Shown one piece after another: positions 51,801-58,960 of a stretch of 64,000 nucleotides of DNA. The DNA is from Brachypodius melanocephalos (lineage: Eukaryota > Chordata > Aves > Passeriformes > Pycnonotidae). Under the pieces are notes generated by a model, which was not told where the DNA came from, did no database searches, and saw only the letters and a list, made by a program, of their open reading frames with translations. Numbering within the stretch: the first letter of the stretch is position 1; each line of letters starts with the position of its first letter. The stretch spans positions 3,769,681-3,833,680 of the forward strand of contig VZSR01003805.1 of NCBI GenBank assembly GCA_013398615.1. Direction: 5' to 3'. Both the position numbers and the translations under genes were made by a program.

Positions 51801-54260
51801 ACAAGGTTCCTTCTACACCAGTGTCCATTATCAGTTCATCTAATAAAAGCACTGTGAACTGCTAAATGGAAACTGCGCTGCTGAATGACACAATGCTTTC
51901 AAATTTACAAATACAATACCTAGATAGGTGAAAGAGTAAACACATGATTAGGAGATATTGCAGTAATCTCCATGGCAAACATTGCCAAATCAATGCTGAT
52001 TGGGGGAGCTGGGCAAGACACCCGCTAAAGATCCCTTCCAACCTCAACTGTTCTGTGGTTTGTGGCAAAAAATCAAAGTACTTCTCTGTAACTTAAGGTA
52101 CAAATTCATATCTTTGTGCAAACATAAAGGGAAATTATTCAAAAATGAAAATAAATTGAGAGGAGAGGGTAATTCTCTCCACTCTTGCTTTATTATATAT
52201 GCACCTCTTCCAATAAATTTAATTACTGCCACTAATACCTGCTTAGTTGAAGATGACAAACAGGCAGCAGTTTCAAGAAACTATGAAGATTGCAGAACAG
52301 CAACTACTATAGTAAGAGTAAAAAGTGAAAGTGTCCTTTGGCACTCTCTCTGTTACAGGAAATTCCTTATGCATTTGGCTCCTTAGTCATATTCTCAGAA
52401 AACTTATTAAAGAAAATCTTGAATTAATACTGCTATAATTTTTCCTGAAAAATCAAGGTCCTTCAATTGAAGTTCATGTCACTTGAATTTTGCTTTCCTG
52501 AGTAACGAACTTCTGAAACCACTAAAACACCTGTTCTGCAGGAAGTAAAGATACTATCTGAACATGTAATGAAGAACACCTGTAACAAGGGGCTCAATAA
52601 TACTGTCTACATTTTAGGTATCAAGCACACTCTTTGAATAGTAGGGATTATGAGCATCAAGTTCAACCTGCAAGCCTCAGATCACTGGATATATCCCATA
52701 AGCTTTCCAGAAGTGATAAAATTTGTCGTAACCATTTGACAGAGTCTTACAGTTGAGTAAGCATTATCACAACACACGAGAGGAATCACAAATTTACCAA
52801 CATGACAAAGTACTTAGTTCTAATCAATTAGCTGTTCATTTGAAAAACTAGACAAAAAAATGACTCATCTTACTCATGCCTAGCTCCCAGACACATTTTA
52901 CAGTGAACCTGTAGCACAGAGACTAGAGCGAACTTCTCTTTCCACACAGCTCACCATACACTACTGCAGGAAACAAGCTGCTAAATCCAGCTATTCCAAG
53001 CTCACTGCTGATTAGAAAACTGACTCAAGGCTGATGACATCTTCTCCTTGTATTTCCATTCATGCAGTGCTCTGTCATTTTCATGGGAAGGAAAGATTTC
53101 TTTGTCAGCATTCCCTGCTACATAACTCACGAGCAGGGCGGAGAAGAAAAATCCTTCTACTACTGCTCCATACATCACATTTAGCAGATAGGTATCATAG
53201 GATTTGGAATGAGAATTGTTTTCTGTGTGCATCAACAACAGATGAGTCAAATTACAATCTGTTACTTCATTTCGTTTCATTTTCTCTATAAACATTTTTC
53301 AGAAATACCAAACAAAAGTGCAACAGAATATTTTGGGAAAAAAACCCCAAAACTAAAAAAATCACAGTATTTCAGGTTATATTTAAGATATAAGTTCTGA
53401 AGAATTAGCAACGCTGTGGTATTACGACAGATCAAGTACCTAACAGGTTTTTGCCTCTCTTTAGAAAATGGGAGAAACCTGATGCGGCTTTCTAAAACTG
53501 TATGAGTCAGATTGTGTACTTTCTGCGATGCCACCATCTTTCAAGCACACGACATTGACAGCTAAGACATTTACAGTAGAATTGTTTGTTTGTTTCGTTT
53601 TAGGCCGCGGGGCACCTTAGACATTATTTCGGTCACCCAGAAAACCACGAACTTATTTTCATCTCTCTGCGTGCACCTTTTTGCCGCACCTTTGTCTCAA
53701 AAGCTCGGAATTGGCGAGCTGAGCTGCAAGGACACAGGCCAAGATGCCCCAGCCCCGGTCAGCCAGCGCACCACGGCTGCCCTTCGCCCCCGCCGCCCGG
53801 GGATCACGAGGGTCGGGGTCTCCCCCGCTTCTCTGCCCCCCGCACACCTCGGGCAGCGGGGGCGGCACCGTCTGCCCGGCGGGGAGGCGGCGGAGCCCGG
53901 CGGTGACTCACTCGGTGACTCCCTCCTGCGCCAGGCACACCGAGCCCCCTCCCCGCCTGCGCCGCCGGCACCGGGAGAAGGAGCCGGGGGCCAGCTCAGC
54001 GGCTGTGGCCGCTGGACAGCCCCACACGAGCACCCGGCCACCCCCTCCGCCTCCAAATCACTACGAGGAGGCGGCTTCAGTTCCCCCTTCTGCGAACAGA
54101 ATGGACCCGGTCCCCCTGTCCGGCGCCCAGACCGGGGGTCGCTCTCCAGGACAGGGATCCGCAGTCGACCAGCCCCGCACCGCCTCAGCCTGCCCGGTGC
54201 ACCGCGCCCCACTGACCTGGAGAGATGCTTCAGGATCTGCTTCTTGATAATCCCCGCCAT
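9710..54260 (-). CDS. BLTP3B: BLTP3B (UHRF1BP1L/SHIP164), bridge-like lipid transfer protein, 21 coding exons
   Basis: Whole coding span, start codon to stop. Joining the 21 exons listed below gives an uninterrupted frame of about 1,451 residues; the human protein, from memory, is close to 1,464. Every intron is GT-AG and every phase matches. Recognition rests on the N-terminal chorein motif (starts MAGIIKKQILKHLSR), many conserved blocks, and a C-terminal coiled coil. The family (VPS13/ATG2-like, repeating beta-groove proteins) forms hydrophobic channels that move phospholipids between membranes. The mammalian protein binds syntaxin-6 and acts in early endosome to Golgi traffic. The start has a strong Kozak context (CACCATGG) and sits in a CpG island. 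Intron 1 (12.95 kb) is the longest. I see no frameshift or premature stop. The function is known for the mammalian protein and inferred here. Confidence 0.95.
10480..10649 (-). CDS. BLTP3B: BLTP3B exon 20, residues 1354-1410
   Basis: Acceptor TAATACAG, donor GTATTA. Encodes DSQKVNDVSKMKNSSSTLQQ, DQATQTTWETPRPSKS and DSSDFLKNE. The QATQT motif is shared with mammalian orthologues. Polar, probably flexible linker before the terminal coiled coil. Ends in phase 0. Intron 20 (9836-10479, 644 bp) shows nothing recognisable. Confidence 0.91.
11562..11658 (-). CDS. BLTP3B: BLTP3B exon 19, residues 1322-1354
   Basis: Acceptor TATTTTTTAG, donor GTTTGT. Encodes DDSLKASDLVPIKLHIDIL and WIERNDDGTFLIR, matching the conserved IDHLVVER-DDGSF-IR block of the family. 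The final single G joins AC of the next exon to make Asp. The intron to exon 20 (10650-11561, 912 bp) contains a possible cassette exon, reported as a finding. Confidence 0.92.
13820..14076 (-). CDS. BLTP3B: BLTP3B exon 18, residues 1236-1321
   Basis: Acceptor TTGCAACAG, donor GTATGT. Encodes SSPEISLRWESGPSAVVHSL, KNGFLQCHVENFSAEFLTSS, LTNIQHFLEDETV and MPMKIKVSNARINLK, among the best conserved C-terminal blocks. Ends in phase 0. Intron 18 (11659-13819, 2,161 bp) is AT-rich with only chance open frames. Confidence 0.95.
17230..17315. repeat. A/C-rich low-complexity tract
   Basis: Runs of A with CCAA units (for example 'aaccaaccaaccaatccccc') in intron 17 of BLTP3B. A similar tract lies at 15300-15350. 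Probably decayed microsatellites. Confidence 0.6.
17527..17678 (+). mobile_element. degenerate LTR-like fragment in BLTP3B intron 17
   Basis: Begins TGTCATGGTT and ends ACCAGCACA, giving imperfect TG...CA inverted ends. Internal 'aacttgtggcttaagataaa' and 'cactatgaagaaaatt' resemble segments I recall from solo LTRs of endogenous retroviruses common in neoavian birds. Only about 152 bp remain, so it is internally deleted. No clear target-site duplication, no coding sequence. Family assignment is from memory. Confidence 0.5.
17935..18085 (-). CDS. BLTP3B: BLTP3B exon 17, residues 1186-1236
   Basis: Acceptor TTGACAG, donor GTAAGA. Encodes MSVVVFQVFGVNGEIDIRGE, DTEICLQVNQVIPNQLGN and VRQYLCNRTV, a conserved return to beta-groove sequence after the disordered loop. 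Intron 17 (14077-17934, 3,858 bp) contains an LTR-like fragment and two C/A-rich low-complexity tracts. Confidence 0.94.
18778..18914 (-). CDS. BLTP3B: BLTP3B exon 16, residues 1140-1185
   Basis: Acceptor TTCTGAAG, donor GTAATA. Encodes a poorly conserved linker (ITATNYQSPSENVHEG, then DGSSPDAMSAASENAQE) and ends EEM in phase 0. Supported mainly by fit of frame and splice sites and by partial similarity (SPDA.S...E.AQE). Intron 16 (18086-18777, 692 bp) holds nothing recognisable. Confidence 0.85.
20197..20372 (-). CDS. BLTP3B: BLTP3B exon 15, residues 1081-1140
   Basis: Acceptor ATTTTAAAAG, donor GTGAGT. Encodes AKPKERCSSNPPAFSVSYK, NMKRSPSQVSLDTISIDSMM and SDGSDSQSFLEKG, a Ser-rich phosphorylation-prone segment conserved in the family. 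Intron 15 (18915-20196, 1,282 bp) shows nothing recognisable. Confidence 0.94.
20691..20745 (-). mobile_element. CR1 3'-terminal scrap in BLTP3B intron 14
   Basis: 'cagaatcacagaacagcctg' followed by 'agttggaagaatgattgagt' is the reverse complement of the CR1 3' terminus. Only about 55 bp are recognisable. It sits about 100 bp from the donor of exon 14. Confidence 0.7.
20842..22340 (-). CDS. BLTP3B: BLTP3B exon 14, residues 582-1081 (large central exon, 1,499 nt)
   Basis: About one third of the protein lies in this exon. Its first half is conserved (CRHSDLEALFQNFKDSEFF, LLHPIFQRHAHEQDTKMH, TDVWAMHFSQFWIDYEG, GRPISFVDSFPLSLWICQP, later VQINHYQYLFLLFLHESL and EAVTGKPAKQTNVCIGLLL). The second half (about residues 860-1080) is Ser/Glu/Asp-rich and looks disordered, as in the family. 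Acceptor CCCTTGCAG, donor GTATAG. There is no stop or frameshift. The open frame continues by chance past the donor. Intron 14 (20373-20841, 469 bp) carries a short CR1 scrap. Confidence 0.96.
24135..24328 (-). CDS. BLTP3B: BLTP3B exon 13, residues 517-581
   Basis: Acceptor CTCTTTTAG, donor GTATGC. Encodes NLYGQLNALQFTLDQRSILW, LNQFVLDLKQSLIQFM and DEHVDVRVDGLMLK, strongly conserved beta-groove sequence. Ends in phase 0. Intron 13 (22341-24134, 1,794 bp) holds only chance open frames. Confidence 0.95.
25029..25080. repeat. A-rich (CAAAA)n low-complexity tract
   Basis: A12 followed by CAAAC and CAAAAA units, within BLTP3B intron 12, immediately beside exon 12. On the minus (coding) strand it is a T-rich run about 20 bases downstream of the exon 12 donor. 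Confidence 0.7.
25098..25239 (-). CDS. BLTP3B: BLTP3B exon 12, residues 470-517
   Basis: Acceptor ATTTACAG, donor GTAAGC. Encodes VSTADQCRSSPKALISCNK, KSLYLPPEMPAIHIEFTEYY and YPDGKDFP. The FTEYYYPDGKDFP block is highly conserved. Not visible as a long open frame; read directly from the minus strand. Intron 12 (24329-25097, 769 bp) contains a low-complexity CAAA-type run at about 25029-25080. Confidence 0.93.
26726..26844 (-). CDS. BLTP3B: BLTP3B exon 11, residues 430-469
   Basis: Acceptor TTCTTACAG, donor GTACAG. A Ser/Lys-rich loop with SSVSSQQPKGKLMSS is followed by the conserved strand IVVRLADFNIYQ. Ends in phase 0. Intron 11 (25240-26725, 1,486 bp) is AT-rich with nothing recognisable. 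Confidence 0.94.
26935..27117 (-). CDS. BLTP3B: BLTP3B exon 10, residues 369-430
   Basis: Acceptor TTTGCAG, donor GTATTT. Encodes GDSCDHWMHYSDATKTRSGW, the helical AKELLNEFKSNVELLKQAV and a Pro/Ser-rich SPPKSPPTVSPQ stretch that is probably a flexible loop. Separated from exon 11 by only 90 bp (26845-26934), the shortest intron of the gene. Confidence 0.95.
29230..29313 (-). CDS. BLTP3B: BLTP3B exon 9, residues 341-369
   Basis: An 84-nt exon after TTTTACAG with donor GTATGA. Encodes DPNRRVTGGAMQLSFSYL then TVDYYPFHKA, a conserved groove segment with the YYP-HKAG motif. Placed by motif, frame and splice sites. Intron 9 (27118-29229, 2,112 bp) holds only chance open frames. Confidence 0.93.
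30659..30839 (-). CDS. BLTP3B: BLTP3B exon 8, residues 281-341
   Basis: Acceptor TTTTTTCAG, donor GTAATT. A Ser/Pro/Gln-rich linker (about residues 281-303) leads into the conserved DAIVKLFNDFDVKETSYHL and SHLDLHICDDIHSKE. Ends one base into a codon (G, completed as Asp). Intron 8 (29314-30658, 1,345 bp) shows no recognisable feature. Confidence 0.93.
32083..32253 (-). CDS. BLTP3B: BLTP3B exon 7, residues 224-280
   Basis: A 57-codon exon after TTTTACAG with donor GTATGA. Encodes LKDCNVVASKLVLILDDLLW, then the helix-prone SQLKAMVQYAKSLSEAIEKS and a polar Ser/Glu/Gln tail. Phase 0 on both sides. Intron 7 (30840-32082, 1,243 bp) holds nothing I recognise. Confidence 0.95.
32749..32889 (-). CDS. 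BLTP3B: BLTP3B exon 6, residues 177-223
   Basis: A 47-codon exon, phase 0 on both sides. Contains the conserved blocks LTFKEINWQMIRIEADA and APVRLITNQSKIRVTLKRR. Acceptor CTTTAAAG, donor GTAAAC. Intron 6 (32254-32748, 495 bp) is plain AT-rich sequence. Confidence 0.95.
33555..34294 (+). mobile_element. CR1 LINE 3' part in BLTP3B intron 5
   Basis: Recognised from decayed reverse-transcriptase sequence ('gatttggatgatggg', 'acaacactaagctgagag'), then the CR1 tail ('ttggtctcttctcccaggca', 'ggaatgggctgcctaggga') and the terminal 'gattctatgatt'. It is antisense to the host gene. Broken by stops and indels, so inactive. The 5' limit is approximate. Confidence 0.9.
35448..35479. repeat. compound trinucleotide repeat (TTG)n(TTA)n(CTA)n
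   Basis: Roughly 32 bp of TTG, then TTA, then CTA units in BLTP3B intron 5. Potentially polymorphic; no function seen. Confidence 0.85.
35860..36049 (-). CDS. BLTP3B: BLTP3B exon 5, residues 113-176
   Basis: Acceptor CTTTTTAG, donor GTAAAT. Encodes EYGFAEKVVEGISVSVNSI and then IRIGAKAFNASFELSQLRI, alternating polar and hydrophobic residues as expected of beta-groove strands, followed by DLRFTRIQ. Ends in phase 0. Intron 5 (32890-35859, 2,970 bp) contains a CR1 element and a trinucleotide repeat, listed separately. Confidence 0.95.
37422..37513 (-). CDS. BLTP3B: BLTP3B exon 4, residues 83-113
   Basis: Acceptor TTTCTCAAG, donor GTCAGT. Encodes SLDKVVMEMSTCEEPR and the short polar linker PNGPSPIATASGQ. 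Ends with two bases of a Ser codon that exon 5 completes. Intron 4 (36050-37421, 1,372 bp) is AT-rich and shows nothing recognisable. Confidence 0.94.
39986..40024 (-). CDS. BLTP3B: BLTP3B exon 3, residues 70-82 (micro-exon, 39 nt)
   Basis: A 13-codon exon (IPWTKLKTHPISL) between TCTTGCAG and GTGAGTTC. It contains the conserved IPW-K motif that follows the chorein block and keeps phase 0 on both sides. It is too short to be seen as an open frame alone; it was placed by motif, splice signals and frame. Intron 3 (37514-39985, 2,472 bp) shows no recognisable feature. Confidence 0.92.
41100..41262 (-). CDS. BLTP3B: BLTP3B exon 2, residues 15-69
   Basis: Acceptor TTTTTAG, donor GTGAGT. Continues the chorein motif (FTKNLSPDKINLS, then GEGQLTNLELD), the most conserved part of the family and the cap of the lipid groove. 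The hydrophobic stretch LDLPTWLAINKVFCNKASIR follows. Ends in phase 0. Intron 2 (40025-41099, 1,075 bp) is AT-rich and holds nothing I recognise. Confidence 0.95.
48090..48116. repeat. A27 homopolymer
   Basis: 27 consecutive A on the plus strand, followed by GAAA. There is no recognisable retroposed sequence or AATAAA just before it, so it is not clearly the tail of a retrocopy. Confidence 0.9.
52028..52062 (+). mobile_element. CR1 3'-terminal scrap in BLTP3B intron 1
   Basis: 'agatcccttccaacctcaac' followed by 'tgttctgtggttt' matches the very 3' end of CR1 in plus orientation. The sequence just before it ('gggggagctgggcaagacac') may belong to the same copy but is too short to judge. Confidence 0.65.
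54217..54260 (-). CDS. BLTP3B: BLTP3B exon 1 (coding part), residues 1-15
   Basis: Start codon at 54260-54258 in context CACCATGG. Encodes MAGIIKKQILKHLS plus two bases of an Arg codon, the start of the amphipathic chorein helix. The donor GTCAGT follows at 54216. The 5' leader lies upstream to about 54.4 kb; its exact start cannot be fixed here. Intron 1 (41263-54216) is described separately. Confidence 0.93.
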
Positions 54261-54384
54261 GGTGTCTGCCTGCCCGCGCCCCTCACGACGACCAGCCGGG
54301 ACCAGGAACGCGCTTCATCCCTGCGCCCGCCCCTGCCCGAGGTGGGGAGAGCGCCGGGAGCTGAGCAGCTATCCCCACTCGCGC

Positions 54385-54405
54385 TTACTCGACGCCCGGC
54401 GCCAT
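54385..54405 (-). other. seven-codon upstream ORF in the BLTP3B 5' leader
   Basis: ATG at 54405-54403 reads M-A-P-G-V-E then TAA, ending 124 bp before the main start. It overlaps the YY1-type motif. It matters only if transcription starts upstream of 54405. Its purine at -3 and G at +4 make a good initiation context. Confidence 0.4.
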
Positions 54406-54410
54406 CTTGG
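54398..54410 (-). promoter_or_regulatory. YY1-type site in the BLTP3B leader or core promoter
   Basis: Minus strand reads CCAAGATGGCGCC, matching the YY1 core AAGATGGCG in the same orientation as the gene, about 140 bp upstream of the start codon. YY1 sites in this orientation often sit just inside the transcribed region of TATA-less promoters, which would put the start near 54.41-54.44 kb. That position is an inference. Confidence 0.5.
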
Positions 54411-54510
54411 CCGCTGCATCGCCTGGTGACGAGAACGAGACGGGGCGGGACGGGCCCGCGGCCCCCGCCCCCCGCCGAGAGCGGCGGCCCCGGGTGGGCA
54501 GAGCGGGCCA

Positions 54511-54564
54511 GGGGACGGGGACACGGGCACCGGCAGGGGACAGGGACGCCGGCAGGGGACAGGG
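54511..54564 (+). repeat. G-run array with two 19-nt tandem units
   Basis: Seven runs of three or four G separated by 2-9 bases, upstream of BLTP3B. Part of it (54530-54567) is a near-perfect 19-nt duplication (ccggcaggggacagggac plus one base). It could fold as a G-quadruplex on the plus strand; no function is shown. Confidence 0.6.
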
Positions 54565-57026
54565 ACAGGAGCAGAGGCAGGCGCACGGGCACACGTAGCT
54601 CCATGGGCGAGGGCAGGGGCGCCTCCGCCCTTCGCCTGCTCGCAGAGCCCCTGCCCGCCTGCTCAGCATCTCCGTCCCCATTCAGCGCCCAAAGCCTCTG
54701 CCCGCCTCAGCCCCACGGCTCGCCTTTTCCCCGCTCTCTTCCGCCAGCTGTTTCTTTCATCCCTCTTCAGCCTTCCCATCTCCAAAAGTGTGGAAGTGTG
54801 TCTCTGCATCCCCGCCTGTGGCTCCATCCCCATTCCCGCCTGTGGAGCGTGTCCCAACACCATCACACCTTTGCCTGGGCCTAAAAGACAGGAAAGCTGC
54901 AGCTTCTACAGCACCGCACAAAAGGAACAAGGCTAGATAAGATGAAGAGCTCACTGACAGAAACTTACAAGCTATGGCAAGAAATTCACATGTTTACATA
55001 CACACACTCATATGTCCAATACCCGAATAGCTCAAATCCAGAGACTTGTAAAATCAGGTTGTTCCTTAGATGCTTATATTTTGCTGGTTATCTGTGGCAG
55101 TATATAGTATATAGTCTATGAGTTATTTTACTTTCGAGAGAACAGCCTCTCATGCTGTAGCAAAATCTCCAAGTCAGTTAAGAAATTAATGTCTTGTATT
55201 AGTTTTGTTCATCCAGTAACAAATTTCCTCTGGCACTCCCTCATTCATAAAAGGCATCTTGAAGAATTTCAGTGGTGGGTAACCAAGTACCATAAAAATA
55301 TTAACTGGAAAAAGAAAAAAAAATCAGAAAACTAAAAAGTTTTTCAGATGTGACCTCCGTATACAGGATGGGCCTCTGTAATAGAGTTTTGAGCTGCAGA
55401 GAAAAGACATCAGATACTATTTTCTCTGCTTCTCATATACATAACATTAATAATTTACAAGCAATGAACCAAAACGCTAAGGACTTTTTAGTTGGAAATA
55501 TGAAGCAGCAATAGAAAAAAATAGGTCAGGAGATTAACATTTTCAATTGATTTTTTCAGACATTTAAAAATCAGTCAGTTGTGTAATATTGACCTCATTA
55601 TATTCTTAAGGAGATTTAAAAAGTAGGAATGAGCTGTGTATGAAGCTAACACTTTATGCCTGTTTTACATTCAGTTTTCTAAACTAGGAGAAAGTCTACC
55701 AGTATCATGGAGAAACAATATTCATCATTATGATGGGTCAGCTTCTCATTAAGAGAGAAAACACAAGGGGCAGAGAAAGCAGGACCCATGCTATGTGTTC
55801 TCTTTCAAGTGTCCCACAAGCATAGCTCTGGAAGAACAGGGGAAGTCCCAAGGCTCTTCAATGATGTCAGACCTGAAAACCAGAAATATTTCTGTCCAGC
55901 AGAATTTATTTGAATTGTGACCTTGTGTTGTATCCCCATGTCCTGGAGCATACTGTGTGGAGGAATAGAGGAAAAATGCGCAGTTAGAAGGGCACAAATT
56001 CTACACGTTGATTTCAGACCTTCCCAGTCACCGTGGACCTGCATGGTGATCCTCAGACTGTATCTGGCCCTTGCTAATCCCACCAGTCCTGATCCTGATT
56101 GTGACTTGGGGGTTCTTATGTGCTTGATATTCCACCTGCTTCATTCTCACGTTTGCTTGACAACCTGGGCTCTGGGCTTCACTCCCATGCCTGTCTGCCT
56201 GGATCCCTGGCTGGGGGTGGTGGGACAGGCCCTGGCTAGCAAGGTCCTACTCTGCTGGCCACAGTATCCCTCCCAGCTCCTGGATTCTTTCCCTCTCAGA
56301 GCAGCTGGCACTCATATCACTAAGAAAGAACCCCACTTGTGAGTATATATCCAGAATGCTGAAATGATCTGAAATTTTAAAAAAAGTGTCTTATATTTGC
56401 CATAAGTATTTTTAGGGCCTATTTGTAAACACAACAGAATTTGTGAATTCAGCAGGACACCCAAGAAGCCATGGATGTAGAGTTTTCCATCACGCAGTCA
56501 TCTCAACCACCAACCTGCCCTTCACCATCACCCAAATACAGTTACATGGAATACAGTTCATTGATGCAAAGTCCAGGATAACAACCCCCTGTCAAAGGGT
56601 GTAGTAACTTCTTCCTCGAGGATATCTTTCTTTGGATGTTCTAAACAACCTGGAAATTCTGTACTTGACACCATTCATTCTGGGGCTGCTCGTTCCCACA
56701 GGCTCCACAGACTGGAGCCAAAAAGCACCTGTGCTTTGTAGAGGGTGTGCGGAGTGAATTTGACTCTCTCACAGTTTCATGTGTTCATGGGGATTTCTTA
56801 ACTGTAAAAACTGGAATGGAGTTGAGAGGAAAAAACCAAAACCAGCTGGAGCTCAAGCAACTTCAGAAACATGATCATCACAGAATTAAAAAAAAAAATT
56901 CCCATTAAATAAAGTAGTTAGAGATGTAAGATAACAAATTAAATTTGAACTAAGTTTCAGTGAGGGCTTTGTATCATACTTTGAGAATGAGAAATCTGGC
57001 ATGCCTTCTTATAGATAATGCAAAAG

Positions 57027-57085
57027 ATAATGGTCTGTCTTCAAATGCAGATGTACAAAGCTTAAGTAGTCTGACAGACCATTAT
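57027..57085. repeat. 13-bp perfect inverted repeat with 33-nt loop
   Basis: Left arm ataatggtctgtc at 57027-57039, right arm gacagaccattat at 57073-57085. The arms are exact reverse complements. The loop includes 'aagctt'. Origin unknown. Confidence 0.8.
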
Positions 57086-57414
57086 TCAAAGAGCATCACA
57101 AAATACCAATTCTCACTACTGTAAGGGGCAATGTACAAGGTTTGCTACCACATGGACTTTTGAAAGTCCTATTTATGTGTCCTCGCTGACTTTGTCTGTA
57201 TTACGTACTCTAACAACAGAAAGTATTATCAGAAGTGCCACTGATATGGATGAATGTGTAAACAATCTCAATAAATATGTATGAATTGCCCTCAAGTAGC
57301 AGTGACAGTAAATACACCGACTTTAGTTTGAAGAGATTTGAAATATTTATGTATATCAACCACTTCACATAAATCTAAGTGAACTCTCAAAAGCCTGGTA
57401 CTTGTCCTACATCC

Positions 57415-57480
57415 TAAAAAACAAAACAAAACACAAACAAACAAAAAAAAACCCAAAAGGAAAAAAAAAGAAAAAAAAAA
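57415..57480. repeat. A-rich (CAAAA)n low-complexity tract
   Basis: Runs of A interrupted by C and later G. It is similar in character to the tract at 25029-25080. No recognisable retroelement is attached. Confidence 0.7.
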
Positions 57481-58299
57481 TGAAAGTAACTCCAAATCCA
57501 ACACAAGTCATTGGATGATAAGAGATGAAGCATCATAGAGCTGGAGCTAGTATTTAGAAGGGAAAAAGTAATTTACTAAATTCTGGCTTTCACTTTTATT
57601 TTTACAAGGCAAAAGTTAGCAATAGATATTAGGACTTTCTGAATCTAAACAATTATTCTAAGAACTTTTTGTTAGTAAATGATAAAGTAAAAGTTATGCA
57701 GTTTTAAGAATAGTATTTTATATTGCTTTTTAACACTGAATACATAAATAATTTGTTACTATTCTGTTTTGTGTATTTTGGATTTTAATTATAAACCCAA
57801 AATTTACTATGAGTATACCTGTCTGTAGGCAAAGAATGGGAACAACCAAGAGTGTTCTTGAGAAAGTACCCAGGAGCTCCTGAACTTGAAAAACAGGCTT
57901 TTGATAATTCCTGTGACCTCTTCTCAAGAATCAAATAATGTATCTGCTAGAGTCAGGATTAAGGAAGCTGTCCTTATTATACACTTCCTTTACAAGCACA
58001 TAAAGAGGATTTGTCTAAAAGAAGATTGCCATGTGTTCCAATGAACATCCCAGCTCACGGAAAGACATTTTATATTTGTTAGGGTGAAGAGTCATCATAC
58101 AGAGTAACAGTTATTTTTAAGTTAAAGAAATTCAATTACACACAGATACAAAACTGTAATGGTCTTTCTGTTTTACTGGAACACAACAAAGGAACTAGTG
58201 AAGGTAGGTAAAACATATAAATAGAGCAAAAGTCATCATCAAGACAAGTATCAGGTGCTGCAGCTGAGATGACATACCCGGAGCCCAGTGCAGGCTCAG

Positions 58300-58960
58300 A
58301 CCTGTGTGGCAGTGAAACAGCCTTGTGGAAAAAGTGCCTGGGGGTCTGGATGGCCATCAGGCTGAACTGGACTTAGCAGTGCACCACTGCAGCAAGGAGT
58401 GCAAAGCAGATCCTGGGTTGCACCCAGAGGGGCATTGTTAGCAGAAACTTGATCATCCCACCCTGCTTGGTGCATTTCAGGCCACACCTGGAGTATTGTG
58501 TCCAGTTCTGCTCCCAGCAACTCAAAAAACAAAATTTGCAGACAACTGGAGAGCATCCAAATTAAGGTCATAAAGATGATCAAAAGCTCAAGAGCACACC
58601 CTGAAGATAAACTGAAGGACTTCATTTTTCTGCCTGGAGAAGCTCAGGGGAACCTTATCACAGTATTGTGGTACTTAAAGAGTGGCTACAATAATGGCAG
58701 TTCTCTCTTCACAAGAAGGGCAACAAGTGTTAAATTATACTAGGAGAATTTTCATCTTGACATAGGCAACTTTTGCGCAGTGAGAACAACCACTCACTGC
58801 AAAAAACCTCTCCTCAGGGAGTTCCCATTGCAGGTTTTAAGGATGGTATTGGACAGGATGTTAGGTTTCATCATGGTTCCCTTTAGAACAAAAGGTTGGA
58901 CCAGATGATCTTTCTGCACCCTTCCACCTGGTGCTGTTCTACAGTTCTGTGGTTCTATAA
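58300..58960 (+). mobile_element. CR1-type LINE 3' part
   Basis: Recognised from decayed reverse-transcriptase tail sequence ('ggccacacctggagtattgt', 'gtccagttctgctcccagca'), the CR1 3' UTR ('ggttggaccagatgatcttt') and an octamer-like end ('acagttctgtggttctataa'). Divergent and 5'-truncated, so probably an old subfamily. The left edge is approximate. Confidence 0.85.

Larger units (their letters stand above)
41263..54216 (-). other. BLTP3B intron 1 (12,954 bp)
   Basis: The longest intron, as expected of a first intron. It contains an A27 tract (48090-48116), a CR1 3' scrap (52028-52062) and, at its 5' end, about 500 bp of the CpG island (53.7-54.2 kb). Somewhat GC-richer non-repetitive pieces occur at about 42.1-42.4 and 45.1-45.4 kb. 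No alternative coding exon was recognised; the open frames up to about 137 codons look like chance. Confidence 0.8.
53690..54730. promoter_or_regulatory. CpG island and promoter region of BLTP3B
   Basis: About 1 kb of very GC- and CpG-rich DNA covering the 5' leader, coding exon 1 and the start of intron 1 of BLTP3B. No TATA box stands out. Open frames up to 279 codons on both strands are artefacts of the GC content. The edges are estimated by eye. Confidence 0.9.
54731..58299. other. intergenic DNA between BLTP3B and ACTR6, no gene recognised
   Basis: Mostly AT-rich. It contains a GC-richer patch at 55.8-56.3 kb with a 141-codon open frame of unknown meaning, an inverted repeat (57027-57085) and an A-rich tract (57415-57480). 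No splice-linked coding sequence was identified on either strand. Confidence 0.6.

Noticed and set aside
53590..54884. Long open frames on both strands (up to 279 codons) near 54 kb
   Set aside because: They overlap each other in several frames inside a CpG island. They are rich in Arg, Pro, Gly and Ala as expected from composition, and only the first 15 codons on the minus strand match a known protein.
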